Source of the DNA: Lepidurus packardi
Lineage: Eukaryota; Arthropoda; Branchiopoda; Notostraca; Triopsidae
Direction: 5' to 3'
DNA: 64,000 nt
Assembly: GCA_023053545.1 (NCBI GenBank)
Contig: JAKZAN010000096.1
Location: forward strand, 1 to 64,000
Below, piece by piece: positions 60,181 through 64,000 of this stretch; positions within the stretch are counted from its first letter, which is position 1; the number at the start of each line of letters is the position of its first letter. Below the pieces are notes generated by a model, which saw only the letters and a program-made list of their open reading frames with translations, ran no database searches and was not told the DNA's origin. A program made the translations under genes and the position numbers.

Positions 60181-62340
60181 ATTCAGTCCGTAAGGTATTA
60201 ATTCAGTCCGTAAGGAATTAATTCAGTCCGTAAGCAATTAATTCAGTCCGTAAGGAATAACTTCAGTACGTAAGGAAATAATTCAGTCCGTAATTTATTA
60301 ATTAAGTCCGTAATGAATTAATTTAGTCCGCAAGGAATGAATAAAATCACTACGGAATTAATTCAGACCGTAAGGAATTAATTAAGTCCGTAAGGAATTA
60401 ATTCAGTCCGTAAGGAATTAATTCAGTCCGTAAGGAATTAATTCAGTCCGTAAGGAATTAATTCAGTCCGTAAGGAATAAGTTCATTACGTAAGGAATTA
60501 ATTCAGTCCGTAATCGACTAATTAAGTCCGAAATGAATTATTTCAATCCGTAATTAATTCATTCATTCCTTACGGAATTAATTAAGTCCATAATGAATTA
60601 ATTCAGTCCGTAAGGAATTAATTCAGTCCGTAAGGAATTAATTAAATCCGTACGGAATTAATTCAGTCCGTAAGGAATTAATTAAATACGTAAGGAATTA
60701 ATTCAGTCCGTAAGGATTTAATTCAGTCCGTAAGGTATTAATTCAGTCCGTAAGGAATTAATTCAGTCCGTAAGCAATTAATTCAGTCCGTAAGGAATAA
60801 CTTCAGTACGTAAGGAAATAATTCAGTCCGTAATTTATTAATTAAGTCCATAATGAATTAATTTAGTCCGCAAGGAATTAATAAAATCACTACGGAATTA
60901 ATTCAGACCGTAAGGAATTAATTAAGTACGTAAGGAATTAATTCAGTCCGTAAGGAATTAATTCAGTCCGTAAGGAATTAATTCAGTCCGTAAGGAATTA
61001 ATTCAGTCCGTAAGCAATTAATTCAGTCCGTAAGGAATAACTTCAGTACGTAAGGAAATAATTCAGTCCGTAATTTATTAATTAAGTCCGTAATGAATTA
61101 ATTTAGTCCGCAAGGAATGAATAAAATCACTACGGAATTAATTCAGACCGTAAGGAATTAATTAAGTCCGTAAGGAATTAATTCAGTCCGTAAGGAATTA
61201 ATTCAGTCCGTAAGGAATTAATTCAGTCCGTAAGGAATTAATTCAGTCCGTAAGGAATAAGTTCATTACGTAAGGAATTAATTCAGTCCGTAATCGACTA
61301 ATTAAGTCCGAAATGAATTATTTCAATCCGTAATTAATTCATTCATTCCTTACGGAATTAATTAAGTCCATAATGAATTAATTCAGTCCGTAAGGAATTA
61401 ATTCAGTCCGTAAGGAATTAATTAAATCCGTACGGAATTAATTCAGTCCGTAAGGAATTAATTAAATACGTAAGGAATTAATTCAGTCCGTAAGGATTTA
61501 ATTCAGTCCGTAAGGTATTAATTCAGTCCGTAAGGAATTAATTCAGTCCGTAAGCAATTAATTCAGTCCGTAAGGAATAACTTCAGTACGTAAGGAAATA
61601 ATTCAGTCCGTAATTTATTAATTAAGTCCATAATGAATTAATTTAGTCCGCAAGGAATTAATAAAATCACTACGGAATTAATTCAGACCGTAAGGAATTA
61701 ATTCAGTCCGTAATCGACTAATTAAGTCCGAAATGAATTATTTCAATCCGTAATTAATTCATTCATTCCTTACGGAATTAATTAAGTCCATAATGAATTA
61801 ATTCAGTCCGTAAGGAATTAATTCAGTCCGTAAGGAATTAATTAAATCCGTACGGAATTAATTCAGTCCGTAAGGAATTAATTAAATACGTAAGGAATTA
61901 ATTCAGTCCGTAAGGATTTAATTCAGTCCGTAAGGTATTAATTCAGTCCGTAAGGAATTAATTCAGTCCGTAAGCAATTAATTCAGTCCGTAAGGAATAA
62001 CTTCAGTACGTAAGGAAATAATTCAGTCCGTAATTTATTAATTAAGTCCATAATGAATTAATTTAGTCCGCAAGGAATTAATAAAATCACTACGGAATTA
62101 ATTCAGACCGTAAGGAATTAATTAAGTACGTAAGGAATTAATTCAGTCCGTAAGGAATTAATTCAGTCCGTAAGGAATTAATTCAGTCCGTAAGGAATTA
62201 ATTCAGTCCGTAAGGAATAAGTTCATTACGTAAGGAATTAATTCAGTCCGTAATCGACTAATTAAGTCCGAAATGAATTATTTCAATCCGTAATTAATTC
62301 ATTCATTCCTTACGGAATTAATTAAGTCCATAATGAATTA
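60181..62340 (+). repeat. 780-bp higher-order repeat and deletions
   Basis: AATAAAATCACTACGG starts at 60341, 60881, 61121, 61661 and 62081 (540, 240, 540, 420), so 780 bp (39 monomers) is the full period. Copies 60341 and 61121 share GGAATGAATAAAATC, while 60881, 61661 and 62081 share GGAATTAATAAAATC. GTAATCGACTAATT at 60511, 61291, 61711 and 62251 gives 780, 420 and 540. All intervals are multiples of 20 and the array stays in one phase, with inverted units substituted in place. Palindromic CCGTACGG occurs at 60648, 61428 and 61848. Confidence 0.9.
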
Positions 62341-64000
62341 ATTCAGTCCGTAAGGAATTAATTAAATCCGTAAAGAATTAATTCCGTCCGTAAGGAATTA
62401 ATTAGGTCCGTAAGGAATTAATTCAGTCCGTAAGGAATTAATTCAGTCCGTAATGAATTAATTCAGTCCGTAAGGAATTAATTTAGTATGTAAGGAATTA
62501 ATTAAGTCCGTAAGGAATTAATTAAGTCCGTAAGGAATTAATTAAGTCCGTAAGGAATTAGTTAAGTCCGTAAGGATTTAATTCAATCCGTAAGGTATTA
62601 ATTCAATCCGTAAGGAATTAATTCATTCCGTAAGGAAATAATTCAGTACGTAAGGAAATAATTCAGTCCGTAAGTAATTAATTCAGTCCGTATGAAATTA
62701 ATTCAGTCCGTAAGGAATTAATTAAGTAATTAATTCAGTCCGTAAGGAATAACTTCAGTTCGGAAGGAAATAATTCAGTCCGTAATGGATTAATTAAGTC
62801 CGTAATGAATTAATTTAGTCCGCAAGGAATTAATAAAATCACTACGGAATTAATTCAGACCGTAAGGAATTAATTAAGTACGTAAGGAATTAATTAAGTC
62901 CGAAAGGAATTAATTAAGTACGTAAGGAACTAATTCAGTCCGTAAGGAATTAATTCAGTCCGTATGAAATTAATTCAGTCCGTAAGGAATTAATTAATGA
63001 AATAATTCAGTCCGTAAGGAATTAATTCAGTCCGTAAGGAAATAATTCAGTCCGTAATGGATTAATTAAGTCCGTAATGAATTAATTCAGTCCGCAAGGA
63101 ATTAATAAAATCACTACGGAATTAATTCAGACCGTAAGGAATTAATTAAGTACGTAAGGAATAAATTCAGTCCGTAAGGAATTAATTAAGTACGTAAGGA
63201 ACTAATTCAGTCCGTAAGGAATTAATTCAGTCCGTAAGGAATTAATTCAGTCCGTAATTAATTAATGCAGTCCGTAAGGAATAAGTTCATTACGTAAGGA
63301 ATTAATTCAGTCCGTAATCGACTAATTAAGTCCGAAATGAATTAATTCAGTCCGTATGAAATTAATTCAGTCCGTAAGGAATTAATTAAGGAATTAATTT
63401 AGTCGGTAAGGAATTAATTCAGTCCGTAAGGAAATAATTCAGTCCGTAAGGAATTAATTCAGTCCGTAAGGAACTAATTAAGTCCGAAAGGAATTAATTC
63501 AGTCCGTAAGGAACTAATTCAGTCCGTAAGGAATTAATTCAATCCGTAAGGTATTAATTCAGTCCGTAATCGACTAATTAAGTCCGAAATGAATTAATTC
63601 AGTCCGTATGAAATTAATTCAGTCCGTAAGGAATTCATTCAGTAAGAACGGAATTCAATAAATCCTAAAGAATTAATTCAGTCCGTAAGGAAATAATTCA
63701 GTCCGTAAGGAATTAATTCAGTCCGTAAGGAATTATTTCAATCCGTGATTAATTCATTCATTCCTTACGGAATTAATTAAGTCCATAATGAATTAATTCA
63801 GTCCGTAAGGAATTAATTCAGTCCGTAAGGAATTAATTAAATCCGTACGGAATTAATTCAGTCCGTAAGGAATTAATTAAGTACGTAAGGAATTAATTCA
63901 GTCCGTAAGGATTTAATTCAGTCCGTAAGGTATTAATTCAGTCCGTAAGGAATTAATTCAGTCCGTAATTAATTCATTCATTCCTTACGGAATTAATTAA
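62341..64000 (+). repeat. Right-edge segment, divergent flank-type
   Basis: Monomers with many private variants: TTCCGTCC, TTAGGTCC, TTTAGTATG, GTTCGGAAGG, TTAGTCGG, TTCCGTGATTAATTC. AATAAAATCACTACGG returns at 62833 and 63105, and GTAATCGACTAATT at about 63316 and 63569. Truncated units AAGTAATTAATT (about 62725) and AATGAAATAATT (about 62996) shift phase. An EcoRI marker lies at 63642 and CCGTACGG at 63843. The window ends inside an inverted-type unit, so the array continues beyond it. Confidence 0.86.

Larger units (their letters stand above)
1..64000 (+). repeat. 20-bp satellite array filling the whole window
   Basis: The monomer GTCCGTAAGGAATTAATTCA repeats head to tail from end to end, about 3,200 units, all with CCGTAAGG on the + strand except isolated inverted-type units. 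Each monomer has a GC-containing half (GTCCGTAAGG) and an AT-rich half (AATTAATTCA) holding the palindrome GAATTAATTC. There is one CpG, and ATTAAT (an AseI site) in nearly every unit. No unique sequence, mobile element or gene interrupts it. Two stop triplets per monomer on each strand, read through all frames every 60 bp, exclude coding. Satellites of this kind are normally heterochromatic and eukaryotic. I do not recognise the family. Centromeric or subtelomeric location is inference, not shown by the sequence. Confidence 0.98.

Noticed and set aside
1..64000. Protein-coding ORFs
   Set aside because: Consensus stops (TAA twice per monomer on +; TGA and TAA on -) pass through all frames every 60 bp. 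Slightly longer open stretches at variant units are short, repetitive and have no gene-like features.
1..64000. CRISPR array
   Set aside because: Repeats are directly adjacent, with no unique spacers, and the unit is 20 bp. No cas genes are present.
1..64000. Telomeric repeats
   Set aside because: No TTAGGG or TTTAGGG runs. GTAGGG occurs only as a single-base monomer variant.
1..64000. Promoters, terminators or AT-rich replication origin
   Set aside because: TAATTAAT-like and TATATAAT strings and hairpins are by-products of the monomer and recur without context. Nothing distinguishes any one of them as functional.

Overview
The whole 64,000-base window is one uninterrupted satellite DNA array. 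I see no gene, RNA gene, transposon or unique sequence anywhere. The unit is a 20-bp monomer, consensus GTCCGTAAGGAATTAATTCA (35% G+C, one CpG per unit), repeated head to tail about 3,200 times in the same orientation from first base to last. This is typical of eukaryotic constitutive heterochromatin (centromeric, pericentromeric or subtelomeric). I do not recognise the monomer as belonging to a named satellite and cannot name the organism. Protein coding is excluded by the repeat itself: since 20 is not a multiple of 3, every frame passes every position of the monomer within 60 bp. The consensus has two stop triplets per monomer on each strand, so open stretches are about 48 nt on + and 45 nt on -.

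Above the monomer lies a nested hierarchy. Diagnostic monomer variants recur in fixed order. They form a 212-bp module (137-348 and many other places) that contains an inverted-type monomer with core CCTTACGG and a truncated 12-bp monomer. Modules combine into higher-order repeats (HORs), and the HORs are themselves tandemly duplicated. Offsets measured from rare variants are: 1035, 3055/2471 and 3124 bp (0.7-12 kb); 823 bp (8.9-10.5 kb); 1043 bp (12.2-14.2 kb, third copy at 16.7 kb); 321 bp (14.6-15.3 kb); 715 bp (17.3-18.7 kb); 3366 bp (15.3 and 18.7 kb); about 0.63-0.73 kb, five times (19.7-22.9 kb); 2081 bp with a nested 540 bp (23.6-30.6 kb); 1373 bp (31.8-34.6 kb); 1550 bp (34.8-38.1 kb); 2854 bp (38.6-44.3 kb); 3909 bp (43.2 and 47.1 kb); 832 bp (45.5-47.1 kb); 1173 bp (52.4-54.8 kb); 1.1-1.4 kb (56.5-60.2 kb); 780 bp (60.2-61.7 kb). 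Copies usually differ by whole 20-bp monomers plus rare substitutions, the expected signature of unequal exchange in register.

Two irregular markers divide the array. A 39-bp marker (GGAATTCAATCA followed by a 19-bp monomer) occurs about 20 times at 1.25-18.2 kb and 8 times at 55.2-63.6 kb, and I saw none between. A 37-bp marker built from 11-bp units (GTAAGAATTCA twice) occurs 19 times, only at 23.5-53.7 kb. The array therefore looks like a central family flanked by a different family on both sides, with mixed stretches at 31-34 kb and 52-55 kb that are related to each other across about 21 kb.

I did not find a new protein or RNA system. The most interesting content is the repeat architecture: the phase-preserving inverted-type monomers, the palindromic intermediate CCGTACGG, the reciprocal marker distribution and the very similar multi-kilobase duplications. 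The duplications need long-read confirmation because such arrays are easily misassembled. Positions were read by eye; HOR edges are good to roughly 20-50 bp, and offsets taken from rare variants are more exact.
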